Source: Arthrobacter psychrolactophilus (GTDB taxonomy: Bacteria > Actinomycetota > Actinomycetes > Actinomycetales > Micrococcaceae). Taken from it: a stretch of 64,000 nucleotides of DNA. Position numbers and translations under genes: made by a program. Location of the stretch: positions 1 to 64,000 of the forward strand of contig NZ_QJVC01000018.1 in the NCBI RefSeq assembly GCF_003219795.1. Reading direction: 5' to 3'. This document shows positions 26,275 through 34,722 of the stretch, piece by piece (position 1 is the first letter of the stretch; each line of letters opens with the position of its first letter). Below the pieces are notes generated by a model, which saw nothing but the letters and a program-made list of their open reading frames with translations, was not told where the DNA came from and searched no databases.

Positions 26275-27390
26275 ATGAGCAATCAGGAGACGTCAAACGA
26301 TGGTGAATTGACATTGCTGGCCGTAGGTACCAAAAAGGGCCTGTGGCTTGGCACGAGTGACGACCGGGTGAGCTACACCTTCACCGGCCCACATTTCCTC
26401 ATGCAGGAGATCCCGAGCATTGGCATCGACACTCGTGGCGGCCGGACTCGCATCATGGTGGGCCTACGCAGTGAGCATTGGGGACCCACCGTGGCGCACT
26501 CCGATGATTTCGGCGCCACGTGGCAAGAACCCGAACATGGGGCCATTACCTTCCCTGCGGATACCGGTGCGGCTTTGGAGCGTGTGTGGCAGATTCAGCC
26601 CGACGGTGCAGACCGCCCAGGGGTGGTGTGGGCCGGCTGTGAACCCATCTCGGTGTGGAAGTCCGTGGACGGGGGAGAGCACTTTGAACTCAACCGCGGG
26701 CTGTGGGATCACCCGCATCGCTCCGAATGGGGTGCGGGTTTTGGCGGCGCGGCCGCGCATACGGTTTTGCCCAGCCCTGCCGATCCGGACACAATACACA
26801 TCGCCATGAGCACCGGCGGCGTTTACCGCAGCCTTGACGGAGGGGCGTCGTGGGAGCCGCGAAATAAGGGCATCGGTGCCACGTTCCTGCCCGAGGAGAC
26901 GCCGGAATTTGGCCAGTGCGTGCACAAGGTGGCCCGCGATGCCAATCATCCCGAGGTGCTGTTCGCGCAAAACCATGGCGGCGTCTACCGTAGCGGAGAC
27001 AGTGGTGATTCCTGGGACTACATTGCCCGCGGCCTGCCGGCAGATTTCGGCTTCACCGTCATGACCCACCCGCGCCGCTCCGACACAGCCTGGGTCATTC
27101 CCATCAAGGCCGATGCCGAGCGGATCCCGCCGGATGGCCAGCTTGCCGTGCATAGAACGGACGACGGCGGTCACTCCTGGACGCGGCTCGAAGAGGGTTT
27201 GGTGCAGCCTGAGTTTAACGTTGTGCTCCGTGACGCTGCCGCAGTTGATAGTGCGGAACCCGTGGGCGTGTACTTTGGCACGCGTGGGGGATCGGTGTAC
27301 GCCAGCGCGGATGAGGGCAATCATTTCTTCGAGGTCCTTAGTCACCTGCCAGATGTTTTGTGCGTCCGCGCGGCCGCCATTGAACTATGA
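26275..27390 (+). CDS. BNR / sortilin-like beta-propeller protein
   Basis: A 371-aa protein with Asp-box (BNR) repeats: SVDGGEHFE, SLDGGASWE, SGDSGDSWD, TDDGGHSWT and SADEGNHFF are spaced through the chain, plus DDFGATWQE near the start. This indicates a beta-propeller of the sialidase/sortilin class. There is no signal peptide, so it should be cytoplasmic, unlike secreted sialidases. The catalytic Arg triad of sialidases was not recognised, so glycosidase activity is unlikely. It is followed after 10 nt by a MoaD/ThiS-type gene and probably cotranscribed with it. Function unknown. Confidence 0.85.
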   Translation: MSNQETSNDGELTLLAVGTKKGLWLGTSDDRVSYTFTGPHFLMQEIPSIGIDTRGGRTRIMVGLRSEHWGPTVAHSDDFGATWQEPEHGAITFPADTGAALERVWQIQPDGADRPGVVWAGCEPISVWKSVDGGEHFELNRGLWDHPHRSEWGAGFGGAAAHTVLPSPADPDTIHIAMSTGGVYRSLDGGASWEPRNKGIGATFLPEETPEFGQCVHKVARDANHPEVLFAQNHGGVYRSGDSGDSWDYIARGLPADFGFTVMTHPRRSDTAWVIPIKADAERIPPDGQLAVHRTDDGGHSWTRLEEGLVQPEFNVVLRDAAAVDSAEPVGVYFGTRGGSVYASADEGNHFFEVLSHLPDVLCVRAAAIEL

Positions 27391-27400
27391 AGGTGGAGTC

Positions 27401-27691
27401 GTGGCGAACGAAGTGACGGTATTGGTGCCGCAGCTGTTGCGACCTCTGGTGGGTGGCAGCGGGGAACTGCGTCTTGATGTTGGTGATGGCGCCTCGGTGG
27501 GGGAACTCCTGGATGTCATTAGTGCACAATTCCCGGTCTTTGGTCGAAGACTGCGTGATGAGACGGGAACCCTGCGTCGCCACGTCAACATTTACCTGGA
27601 CGGCGACGAGGTGCGGCGGCTGGACGGCCTGCAAACCCACGTGGCCGCCGGTCGCGAACTGATGGTGATTCAGTCCGTCGCCGGTGGTTGA
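27401..27691 (+). CDS. MoaD/ThiS-family small protein ending in Gly-Gly
   Basis: A 96-aa ubiquitin-fold protein. ELRLDVGDGASVGELLDVISAQFP and the C-terminal VIQSVAGG end match MoaD/ThiS sulfur carriers, whose terminal Gly-Gly is adenylated and thiocarboxylated. GTG start with GGTGGAG upstream. No moaE, thiG or E1-like activating enzyme is nearby, and its only partner is the upstream propeller gene. The carrier role is inferred from family and tail. Confidence 0.85.
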   Translation: MANEVTVLVPQLLRPLVGGSGELRLDVGDGASVGELLDVISAQFPVFGRRLRDETGTLRRHVNIYLDGDEVRRLDGLQTHVAAGRELMVIQSVAGG

Positions 27692-27716
27692 GCTGGCTCC
27701 CGTCCACCACCCCCAA

Positions 27717-27777
27717 AACGCTCGCTCGCTAACGGCATGAACACGGTTAGTGTCCCTCCGCGACGCGAGCGAGCGTT
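27717..27777. repeat. Inverted repeat with GCGAGCGAGCGTT arms
   Basis: Arms 27717-27729 and 27765-27777 are exact 13-nt complements separated by 35 nt, and a further GCGAGCGTTG occurs at 27801-27810. It lies in the gap between the MoaD-like gene and the convergent alcohol dehydrogenase. It could work as a bidirectional terminator, but the long spacer and third partial copy look more like a dispersed intergenic repeat. Confidence 0.55.
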
Positions 27778-27810
27778 GGTGCCAAGTGCCCCGTATGTGC
27801 GCGAGCGTTG

Positions 27811-28842
27811 CTAAGGGCGGACGACGGCCTTCAGGGCTCCTGGATTCGTACCTGCCTTTAGCGCCGCCTCCACGTCGTCAAGCCCGTGCGTTGAGGTGAC
27901 GAGCCCGTCCAAATCAATCTGCCCGGAAGCAGCCAGCGCAATGGCCGTGGGCCACGTATTCGCGTAACGGAAGGTACCGGTGATCACGAGCTCGCGCCCC
28001 TGAACAAGTGGCACCGGCAGGGAGATCGTGTCGGCGCCCATGCCCACCAGAACGCAGTGACCGCGCGGGGCCAGCCTGGCCAGACCGCCCAGGATGGCCC
28101 GTTCGGAGCCGCTCGCATCGATAAACACATCAAATTCCGGCTCCACGGGCGGCGGTTCGCCGGCCGTGAACGTATGCGCAGCGCCGTACTTTTGTGCAAC
28201 CGTTAACCGCTCGGCTCGCACATCGGTCAGCGTGACAATGGCTCCGGCCAGTTGGGCCACATTAGCAATGAGCAACCCGATGGGTCCGGCGCCCGCAACC
28301 AAGACAGCATCTCCAATCTGGATCTTGCCTGCGGCCCGTGCAGCCAGGGCCACGCTGAGTGGCTCAAGAAGGGCTGCGGCGTCGTCGGAAACCGAGTCTG
28401 GAACCGGATGGCAGAAGGCGGCCGGGTGTACTGCGTACTCGGAAAACACTCCGTCTATGGGAGGCGTGGCAAAGAACCGAACGCCCGGATCGAGGTTGTA
28501 ACAGCCTGCCAGGGTCTGCTTCGAGCGAGGGTCGGGAATGCCCGGCTCGAGTGAGACGCGCTGGCCCAGGGTGCGGTCCTTGACGCCGTCGCCCAGTGCG
28601 ACGATGACGCCGGCGGGTTCGTGGCCCAGTACCAGAGGTGCATCCACCACATAGGGGCCAATACGGCCCTCCGTAAAGTAGTGCGTGTCCGATCCGCACA
28701 CGCCAACAGACGTGATTCGCACCAGAACATCACCCGGCCCCGGAGTGGGGACAGGCCGCTGCTCCGTACGCAGCTCTCCCTGGCGAACCAAAACGGAGGC
28801 AGTCATGGAGTTGGGTAGAGCTGAGGTTGCTTGAGTGCTCAT
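27811..28842 (-). CDS. Zinc polyol dehydrogenase, sorbitol/xylitol type
   Basis: A 343-aa medium-chain dehydrogenase. Catalytic zinc ligands are Cys49 (GVCGSD), His74 and Glu75 (LGHEPAG). The Rossmann motif AGAGPIG is near 187. The four-Cys structural zinc loop is missing (PDPRSKQTLAGCYNLDP), as in sorbitol dehydrogenases, and RFFATPPIDG is a polyol-dehydrogenase mark. It would oxidise sorbitol or xylitol to a ketose with NAD+. Last gene of the importer operon, 3 nt from the permease gene, and under the same SorC-type control. Confidence 0.88.
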   Translation of the reverse strand: MSTQATSALPNSMTASVLVRQGELRTEQRPVPTPGPGDVLVRITSVGVCGSDTHYFTEGRIGPYVVDAPLVLGHEPAGVIVALGDGVKDRTLGQRVSLEPGIPDPRSKQTLAGCYNLDPGVRFFATPPIDGVFSEYAVHPAAFCHPVPDSVSDDAAALLEPLSVALAARAAGKIQIGDAVLVAGAGPIGLLIANVAQLAGAIVTLTDVRAERLTVAQKYGAAHTFTAGEPPPVEPEFDVFIDASGSERAILGGLARLAPRGHCVLVGMGADTISLPVPLVQGRELVITGTFRYANTWPTAIALAASGQIDLDGLVTSTHGLDDVEAALKAGTNPGALKAVVRP

Positions 28843-28845
28843 TCT

Positions 28846-29727
28846 CTACTTCACCGCACCCATCGAGAGCCCGCGGACGAGCTGCTTTTGTGCCACCCAG
28901 CCGGCGATCACGACGGGCAGGGAGGCCAGTACCGAAGCCGCCGACAACTTAGCAAGGAACAAGCCCTCGCTGGTCATTTGGGAGACAAGGAACACCGGCA
29001 CTGTGGCCGCGTTGGCGGCCGTGAGGTTGAGGGCAAAGAAGAACTCATTCCAGGCAAAGATGACACAGATCAGTGCCGTTGCGGCCAGACCAGGGGTGAC
29101 CATGGGAATCAGAATAGTGCGCAGGGTCTTGATCAGCCCGGCTCCATCCATGGACGCGGCCTCCAGGACCTCGGCGGGGACTTCCTGGAAGAAGGATCGC
29201 ATCATCCAGACCGCGATTGGCAGGTTCATGGCCGTGTACAGGACAATCAGCGTGCCAATGTTGTCCAGCACCTTGAGCTGTCCGGCGATTACGTAGATGG
29301 GCATGATGACGGCCACGACGGGAAGCATCTTCGTGGAGATGAAGAAGAACAGCACGTCCTGGGTCTTCTTAACGGGTCGAATACTCACGGCATAGGCGGC
29401 CGGCACGGCCAGCAGGACCACAAGAATGGTGGAGACCCCTGTGGCGATCAGCGAGTTGAGGAAGTAAGCGCCCGCGCCGTTGCTGAGCACGGCCTCAAAC
29501 TGTTCAAAGGTGGGAACGAAGAAGAACACTGGAGGGTTGGAGGCGGCGGCCGATTCGGGCTTGAACGCCGTCAGGACAAGCCAGATCACGGGCGCGAAGA
29601 ACACAAACGCGAGCAACCACGTAACGGTGGTGAGGGCGGAACCGGAGAAACGCCGTCGTGCTTCACGAGACTTCCGCTCAGCGGATATCGGGGCAGGGGA
29701 TTTTGGGGGAGTGATGAGAGTAGTCAC
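28846..29727 (-). CDS. Polyol ABC importer permease, MalG type
   Basis: A 293-aa inner-membrane permease with six helices. The EAA loop EAASMDGAGLIKTLRTILIP (about 190) docks the shared ATPase. GTG start 3 nt after the stop of the other permease gene. It resembles sorbitol/mannitol importer SmoG/MtlG permeases by layout; the substrate is inferred from the neighbouring polyol enzymes. Confidence 0.88.
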   Translation of the reverse strand: MTTLITPPKSPAPISAERKSREARRRFSGSALTTVTWLLAFVFFAPVIWLVLTAFKPESAAASNPPVFFFVPTFEQFEAVLSNGAGAYFLNSLIATGVSTILVVLLAVPAAYAVSIRPVKKTQDVLFFFISTKMLPVVAVIMPIYVIAGQLKVLDNIGTLIVLYTAMNLPIAVWMMRSFFQEVPAEVLEAASMDGAGLIKTLRTILIPMVTPGLAATALICVIFAWNEFFFALNLTAANAATVPVFLVSQMTSEGLFLAKLSAASVLASLPVVIAGWVAQKQLVRGLSMGAVK

Positions 29728-29730
29728 GGC

Positions 29731-30687
29731 TTAGTCCTTTGCGTCAAAGCTGCGGAAGATCAGGCGCAGGGCGAATGTGGCAATGGCGATGGTGGCAATA
29801 ACCACCACAACACCCATCGCGGCCGCCTGGCCAATGTCGAAGCCCAGGAAGGCCCGCTGGTAGATGTAGAACGGCAGGTTGGCGCTGGCTGTCCCGGGAC
29901 CACCGGCCGTCATGAGGTAAATCTGGTCAAAGGTGTTGACAACGTAGATGGTGCCCAGCAGCACGCCCAGCTCAATGTAGCGGCGCAGTTGTGGCAGCGT
30001 GACCCACAGGAACGTCTTGGTCCAGCCGGCGCCGTCGATCTGCGCGGCCTCGAGGACATCCTTGGGTTGGGACTGCAGTCCGGCCAGCACCAGCAGCATA
30101 GTGAAAGGGGTCCACTGCCAGACAAGAGCCATGAGGATGGAGACGATGGGGTGCGACGCCGTCCAATCGACGGGCGGGATGCCCACCAAGGAGATCACCC
30201 AGTTCACCAGGCCGAAGCTCGGGTTCAGCATGGAGATGCTCCACAGCGTGGCCCCGGCGACCGGCATGATCAAAAATGGCGTGATGAGCATGGTGCGCAC
30301 AACGCCCTGGCCGCGGAACTTGCGGTCAAGCAGGAGGGCGAAGATGATGCCAAGGACCATGGCCAAGAAGACGCAGCCAAGGGTGATGACAATGCTGTTC
30401 AGGGCCGAGCTGCGGAAAGTGGAGTCCATGAAGATATCCACATAGTTTTGCAGCCCGGTGAACTGGTTGCCATCGGGGCGCAGCAGGTTCCAGTTCCGCA
30501 GCGAGTACCAGATGGTGACAAGGAATGGCAGCTGCGTGATGACGATCGTGAAGATCAAGGCTGGCAGGAGGGGTCCTCGGCGGCGCCAACCCTCGGCCCT
30601 GGAGATGCCAGTTCCGTCGTTCGCCTTCTTGGCGTTTTTGCGGGCGTGTTGTTTAAGGTTGTGTCGATCAACCAGCGTGGTAGCCAC
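29731..30687 (-). CDS. Polyol ABC importer permease, MalF type
   Basis: A 318-aa permease with a basic N-terminus and six helices. The EAA loop EAAQIDGAGWTKTFLWVTLP is at about 218-237. The GTG start shares a base with the stop of the binding-protein gene, so translation is coupled. No ATPase gene is present in the operon. Confidence 0.88.
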   Translation of the reverse strand: MATTLVDRHNLKQHARKNAKKANDGTGISRAEGWRRRGPLLPALIFTIVITQLPFLVTIWYSLRNWNLLRPDGNQFTGLQNYVDIFMDSTFRSSALNSIVITLGCVFLAMVLGIIFALLLDRKFRGQGVVRTMLITPFLIMPVAGATLWSISMLNPSFGLVNWVISLVGIPPVDWTASHPIVSILMALVWQWTPFTMLLVLAGLQSQPKDVLEAAQIDGAGWTKTFLWVTLPQLRRYIELGVLLGTIYVVNTFDQIYLMTAGGPGTASANLPFYIYQRAFLGFDIGQAAAMGVVVVIATIAIATFALRLIFRSFDAKD

Positions 30688-32066
30688 TACTTGCCTCCTT
30701 CTTGGTATGACTTGGCAATGGGCTCGGCGTACAGCTGGGCCTGCTTGAGTGCTTCGTCGACTGTTTTCTGCCCGGCAATAGCGGCCGAGATTTGCTGGCT
30801 GACCCGGGTGCCCAGGTCCTGGAATTCCGGAATCCCCACAAATTGCAAGCCCGGGTACGGAACGGAATTGACCATGCTGGATTCCTGCTTGGCGCCGTAC
30901 ATCGCGTCAAGGGTTGGCTTGGCGTAGGCCTTGGCGACTGCGGCGTATTCGGGGATTTCGTAGGTGGATTTGCGGCTGCCTGGCGGGACCCGCTCCCAGC
31001 CGATCTTGTTGCCCACTAATTTGATGTAATCCTTGTTGGTCATCCAAGAGACAAAGTCCCAGGCGGCGGTCTTGTGCTTGCTGGTGGTCGGAATGGCCAA
31101 CGACCAGCTGTATAGCCAGCCCGCCGACTCGGTGTTCTGCACGGGCGCTGGGGCGTACTGCGACTTACCGGCAACCAGCGACGAGGCTGGGTCTTCGATG
31201 CTGGAAACCATGGCCGTGGCGTCGTACCACATGGCCGCCTTGCCCTGGCTGTAGCGGGTGATGCAGTCGCCGTAACCGCTGGTCGCGGCGCCGGGCTGGC
31301 CGGCGTCGTGCAGCAGGTCAACGTAGTCGGTGACAGCCGCCTTGACCTCGGGGGAGTCCAACTTCGCGTTCCAGTCCGTGTCAAACCATTGGCCGCCGTA
31401 GGTGTTGATGACCGTGTCCAGTGGGGCCATGACCTCACCCCAGCCGGCGAGTCCGCGCATGCAGATCCCGGCGAAGTCCTTGGTGGGGTCGTTGAGTTTG
31501 CGGGCAATCTCGCCAATCTCGGCCCACGTGGGGTGTGCCGGCATGGTAATTCCGGCCTCCTTGAAGAGATCCTCGCGGTACACCAGGAACGACGATTCGC
31601 CATAGAACGGCACCGAATGCATATCGCCCTTGTAGCTGAGGGCGTCCTTGATGGTGGGGATGAAGTCGGCAGTGTCGTAACCTTCAGTGGCGTCGGCCAG
31701 GGGCTGGAGATTCTCAATCCAACCGTTCGCCGCCCACATCTCGGTTTCGTAGTTGGAGATCATGACAACATCGAACTCGCCGCCGCCCGTAGCTACCGAG
31801 GCGGTGATCTTGGCACGGGCCTCATTTTCAGGAAGCGTCACGAACTTGACGTTGACATTGGGATGCTTGGCCTTGAAATCGTCCTGAAGGGAGACCGCAT
31901 CCTTCATCTGCGGGTTCGCAACAATGGCCACAACGATGGTGTCCTGATCGCCGGCTGGTGCGCAGCCACTCAGTGCCAGCGTGGCGGCTGCGGCGATGGC
32001 AAGCCACTTGCCGGCACGCGAACCGGGCTTAGGTGCATGTTTGGCACGAAATTGGGGGAACTTCAT
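30687..32066 (-). CDS. Polyol-binding lipoprotein of the ABC importer
   Basis: A 459-aa extracellular family-1 binding protein. The N-terminus is basic, then WLAIAAAATLALSGC forms a Sec lipoprotein signal with lipobox Cys35. The body has the typical EFDVVMISNYETEMW and GKAAMWYDATAMVSS segments that cradle the sugar. First gene of the importer-dehydrogenase operon, and the operon promoter carries repeated CTCATTTG sites. Sorbitol, mannitol or arabitol is the likely ligand from context. Confidence 0.9.
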   Translation of the reverse strand: MKFPQFRAKHAPKPGSRAGKWLAIAAAATLALSGCAPAGDQDTIVVAIVANPQMKDAVSLQDDFKAKHPNVNVKFVTLPENEARAKITASVATGGGEFDVVMISNYETEMWAANGWIENLQPLADATEGYDTADFIPTIKDALSYKGDMHSVPFYGESSFLVYREDLFKEAGITMPAHPTWAEIGEIARKLNDPTKDFAGICMRGLAGWGEVMAPLDTVINTYGGQWFDTDWNAKLDSPEVKAAVTDYVDLLHDAGQPGAATSGYGDCITRYSQGKAAMWYDATAMVSSIEDPASSLVAGKSQYAPAPVQNTESAGWLYSWSLAIPTTSKHKTAAWDFVSWMTNKDYIKLVGNKIGWERVPPGSRKSTYEIPEYAAVAKAYAKPTLDAMYGAKQESSMVNSVPYPGLQFVGIPEFQDLGTRVSQQISAAIAGQKTVDEALKQAQLYAEPIAKSYQEGGK

Positions 32067-32085
32067 TGGTCACTCTCAATCTGTT

Positions 32086-32170
32086 TGCTCATTTGAGAAG
32101 TTATTCCTGCTCATTTGTTAAGTGACTCTAGTCATATATACTCATTTGAGCAAGAGCAATGGCTCAAATG
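32086..32170. promoter_or_regulatory. SorC-type operator array
   Basis: Four copies of CTCATTTG or its complement lie in the 126-bp divergent region: 32086-32097 (TGCTCATTTGAG), 32108-32117, 32140-32151 (ACTCATTTGAGC) and, reversed, 32162-32170 (GCTCAAATG). The last two form an inverted repeat with a 10-nt spacer. The same element recurs before the mannitol-dehydrogenase gene. Best explained as the binding sites of the adjacent SorC regulator. Confidence 0.8.
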
Positions 32171-32192
32171 TTTTTATTGAGGAAGGCGCACT

Positions 32193-33146
32193 GTGCCGGA
32201 AATTTCCCACGAGGAGCTGCTTGCCCGTATTGGGCAGGCGTATTACTTGGACAACCAGTCCAAGGTTGAAATAGCCACGGAACACGGAATTTCGCGGTTC
32301 CAGGTTGCACGCCTCCTCGACGAGGCCCGTGCCGAAGGTATCGTCCATATTGAAATCCGCCGCCCCGGTGCGGAGACAGGGATCGACGTCGAGGCGCTCG
32401 CCGCCGCCCTCGGCCTGCACCGCGTCGTGGTGGTCAAGACCGTCGGTGACGACTTTGCTCAGCGGGATATTCAGGCGCAGGCCGTGGCGCAGGAGCTCAT
32501 GAATGAGGCTCGAACAGGCATGACCATTGGCATCTCGTGGTCGCGAACCTTGGACATGGCCGCGCGCCACGTGAAGGAACTTCCCAAGTGCGACATCGTT
32601 CAACTGGCCGGCGCTCTACCCACTCCGGGAGGTGGTAACCCCTTGGAGATCATCCAACGCCTGGGCCGCGTAGGCGGCGGACGGACGTGGCCAATGTGGG
32701 CCCCGTTGGTGGTAGACAGTGCGGCGACGGCCACCGGCCTGCGCCGTCAGCCTGAGATTGCCGATGCCATGCATAAAGCCGATTCGCTGGATCTGGCTAT
32801 CGTTGCCATCGGGGCGTGGGCGCCGAACCTTTCAACCGTCTGGGATCGCGTTGATAATGCCGTGCGCCAAGACGGCATCAATAGGGGAGCCGTGGCCGAG
32901 TGCTCCGGCCGGTTGATCGCCATGGACGGATCGATGGTCGCGTCCGAATTGGATGCCCGGATTCTCTCCGTCAGGGTTGACCAACTCAAATGCACGCCCA
33001 AGGTCATTGCCGTGGCGCAGGGTGCGGGGCGCGGCGACGCTGTACGTGCCTGCATCGCCGCGGGAATCGTCAACACCCTCGTGGTTGACGAGTCGCTTGC
33101 TATGGCGCTGCAGGAATTTGCCACCGGCCACGAGGTGTCTGCATGA
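32193..33146 (+). CDS. SorC/DeoR-type sugar-binding regulator
   Basis: A 317-aa regulator of the SorC family. The N-terminal HTH is at about 8-50 (ARIGQAYYLDNQSKVEIATEHGISRFQVARLLDEAR) and the sugar-phosphate-binding domain follows (about 60-312), with GISWSRTLDMAARHV and AIGAWAPNLSTVWD. GTG start. Divergent from the importer operon and overlapping xylB by ATGA, so regulator and kinase are coexpressed. The likely effector is a polyol or ketose phosphate. Confidence 0.92.
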   Translation: MPEISHEELLARIGQAYYLDNQSKVEIATEHGISRFQVARLLDEARAEGIVHIEIRRPGAETGIDVEALAAALGLHRVVVVKTVGDDFAQRDIQAQAVAQELMNEARTGMTIGISWSRTLDMAARHVKELPKCDIVQLAGALPTPGGGNPLEIIQRLGRVGGGRTWPMWAPLVVDSAATATGLRRQPEIADAMHKADSLDLAIVAIGAWAPNLSTVWDRVDNAVRQDGINRGAVAECSGRLIAMDGSMVASELDARILSVRVDQLKCTPKVIAVAQGAGRGDAVRACIAAGIVNTLVVDESLAMALQEFATGHEVSA

Positions 33147-34609
33147 GCACCGCAGTGGGCACCGAAACCATGAACATTTCAGACGAGAATCGAACGCTGT
33201 CCGCCGCAGGCCGGCTGGTTGTTGGAGTCGATTCCTCCACCCAGTCGTGCAAGGTTGTGGCAGTTGATCTGGAGACCGGGGCGCAGGTGTCCGCCGGGTC
33301 CGCGTCCCATCCGGACGGCACGTCCATCAATCCGCATCTTTGGACGTCCGCGCTGGAGGAAGCTTGGAGGGCCGCGGGCATTGCGGCGCTGGGGGAACGG
33401 GTTGCCGGTGTGGCTGTTGCCGCCCAGCAGCACGGCATGGTGGGTGTGAACGGGGACAATGAGCCCGTCCATGATGCCCTGCTGTGGAACGATGTGCGCA
33501 GTGCGGAAGAAGCCGGCCGCATGGTCGCCGAGCTGGGTGCCGAGGCATGGGTCGATGCGGTCAACATACTCCCCGTCGCCTCATTCACACTGACAAAACT
33601 CGCCTGGCTGGCACGTTGGCAGCCGGACGCGGCCGCCAGGCTGGACACCGTGGGCCTGCCCCATGACTGGCTCAACCTGCAGCTGTCGGGGTCGTGGTCC
33701 ACCGACCGCAGCGACGCCTCCGGCACTGCCTACTTCGACCCGGTTGCCAACACGTACCGGGTCGAACTACTGGAGAAGTTCTTCGGCGCAGTGCCCTCCC
33801 TGCCCCAGGTTCTCGCACCCAACGAAAGCGCCGGGCAGCTGCTCCCGCGCTGGGGCTCAAGTGCCGCCGTCGTCGGTGCCGGCATGGGCGACAACGCCGG
33901 GGCGGCACTGGGCCTGGAGTTGGCGCCAGGGGAGGTGGCCGTCTCGATTGGCACCTCGGGCACGGTGTTCACCATCTCGGAGACGGCGGTGCGTGACGTT
34001 TCCGGACAGCTCGCGGGATTTGCTGACGCAACGGGGCGGCACCTGCCCTTGCTCGCCACGATCAACGCGGCCCGCGTCATGGCGGCCGGAGCTGCCATGC
34101 TCAACGTGGACCTGGCCGAATTTGACCGGCTCGCGCTCGCCGCCGCCCCCGATGCCGGCGGGTTGACGCTGCTGCCCTACCTTGACGGCGAACGCACGCC
34201 GAACCTGCCCGATGCCACGGGGTCCATGCTGGGCCTGACCCGGGCGAACATGACGCCGAACAACATGGCGCGGGCATCTGTGCTGGCGGTGTTGAACTCG
34301 CTGGCCGACGCGCTGGACTCGCTTGGGTCATTTGGGGTTCCTGTGGAGCGGGTGCTGCTCATCGGTGGCGGCGCCAAGTCCCGGGCGCTGCGGGAGGCGG
34401 CCGCCACGGTGTTTGGCGTGCCCGTCGACGTGCCCGAACAGCGTGAATATGTGGCGCTTGGGGCCGCGCGCCAGGCGGCCTGGGCTGCGACCGGGGAACT
34501 TCCCGTGTGGGGGCGGCGGATCGAGGAGTCCTTCATACCCGACGGCGCATGGGGCAGCCTGGTGCGAGGTCGGTACGTCGCGGCCCGAAAGGCTATTTAC
34601 GGGCGGTAG
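33143..34609 (+). CDS. xylB: Xylulokinase
   Basis: A 488-aa FGGY-family sugar kinase that turns D-xylulose into xylulose-5-P for the pentose phosphate pathway. GVDSSTQSCKVVAVD (about 28-42), LLWNDVRSAEEA, the phosphate loop SIGTSGTVFTIS, LPYLDGERTPNLPDATG and the ATP-site LLIGGGAKSRALREAAA are all in place. D-xylulose would be delivered by the arabitol/xylitol dehydrogenases of the same regulon. The N-terminus has about 20 extra polar residues before the first strand. Overlaps the SorC stop by 4 nt. Confidence 0.94.
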   Translation: MSTAVGTETMNISDENRTLSAAGRLVVGVDSSTQSCKVVAVDLETGAQVSAGSASHPDGTSINPHLWTSALEEAWRAAGIAALGERVAGVAVAAQQHGMVGVNGDNEPVHDALLWNDVRSAEEAGRMVAELGAEAWVDAVNILPVASFTLTKLAWLARWQPDAAARLDTVGLPHDWLNLQLSGSWSTDRSDASGTAYFDPVANTYRVELLEKFFGAVPSLPQVLAPNESAGQLLPRWGSSAAVVGAGMGDNAGAALGLELAPGEVAVSIGTSGTVFTISETAVRDVSGQLAGFADATGRHLPLLATINAARVMAAGAAMLNVDLAEFDRLALAAAPDAGGLTLLPYLDGERTPNLPDATGSMLGLTRANMTPNNMARASVLAVLNSLADALDSLGSFGVPVERVLLIGGGAKSRALREAAATVFGVPVDVPEQREYVALGAARQAAWAATGELPVWGRRIEESFIPDGAWGSLVRGRYVAARKAIYGR

Positions 34610-34662
34610 GCGGCGTCCAGGCCTTGCCGCGTCGCCGGTGGCCTGAAGTCGTGGGGGCGGAG

Positions 34663-34671
34663 TTATCCACA
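34663..34671 (+). promoter_or_regulatory. Isolated DnaA-box match upstream of the AbiEi/DUF559 gene
   Basis: TTATCCACA within GTTATCCACAGG, 51 bp before the start of the AbiEi/DUF559-like gene. It matches the consensus box exactly. Whether DnaA acts here is unknown. Confidence 0.4.
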
Positions 34672-34722
34672 GGCGCACCGACGGGTATTGAATTCGCGAT
34701 CTGACGGGGCAAGGCTTGTGGC

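Noticed and set aside
26464-27345. A 293-codon frame opposite the BNR-repeat gene
   Set aside because: Runs antisense to the whole propeller gene and lacks motifs.
28831-30927. A 698-codon open frame on the plus strand opposite the polyol permeases
   Set aside because: It is antisense to two clear ABC permeases and a dehydrogenase, is rich in His/Gln/Gly/Arg, and has no recognisable motif. It is an artefact of codon bias in high-GC DNA.
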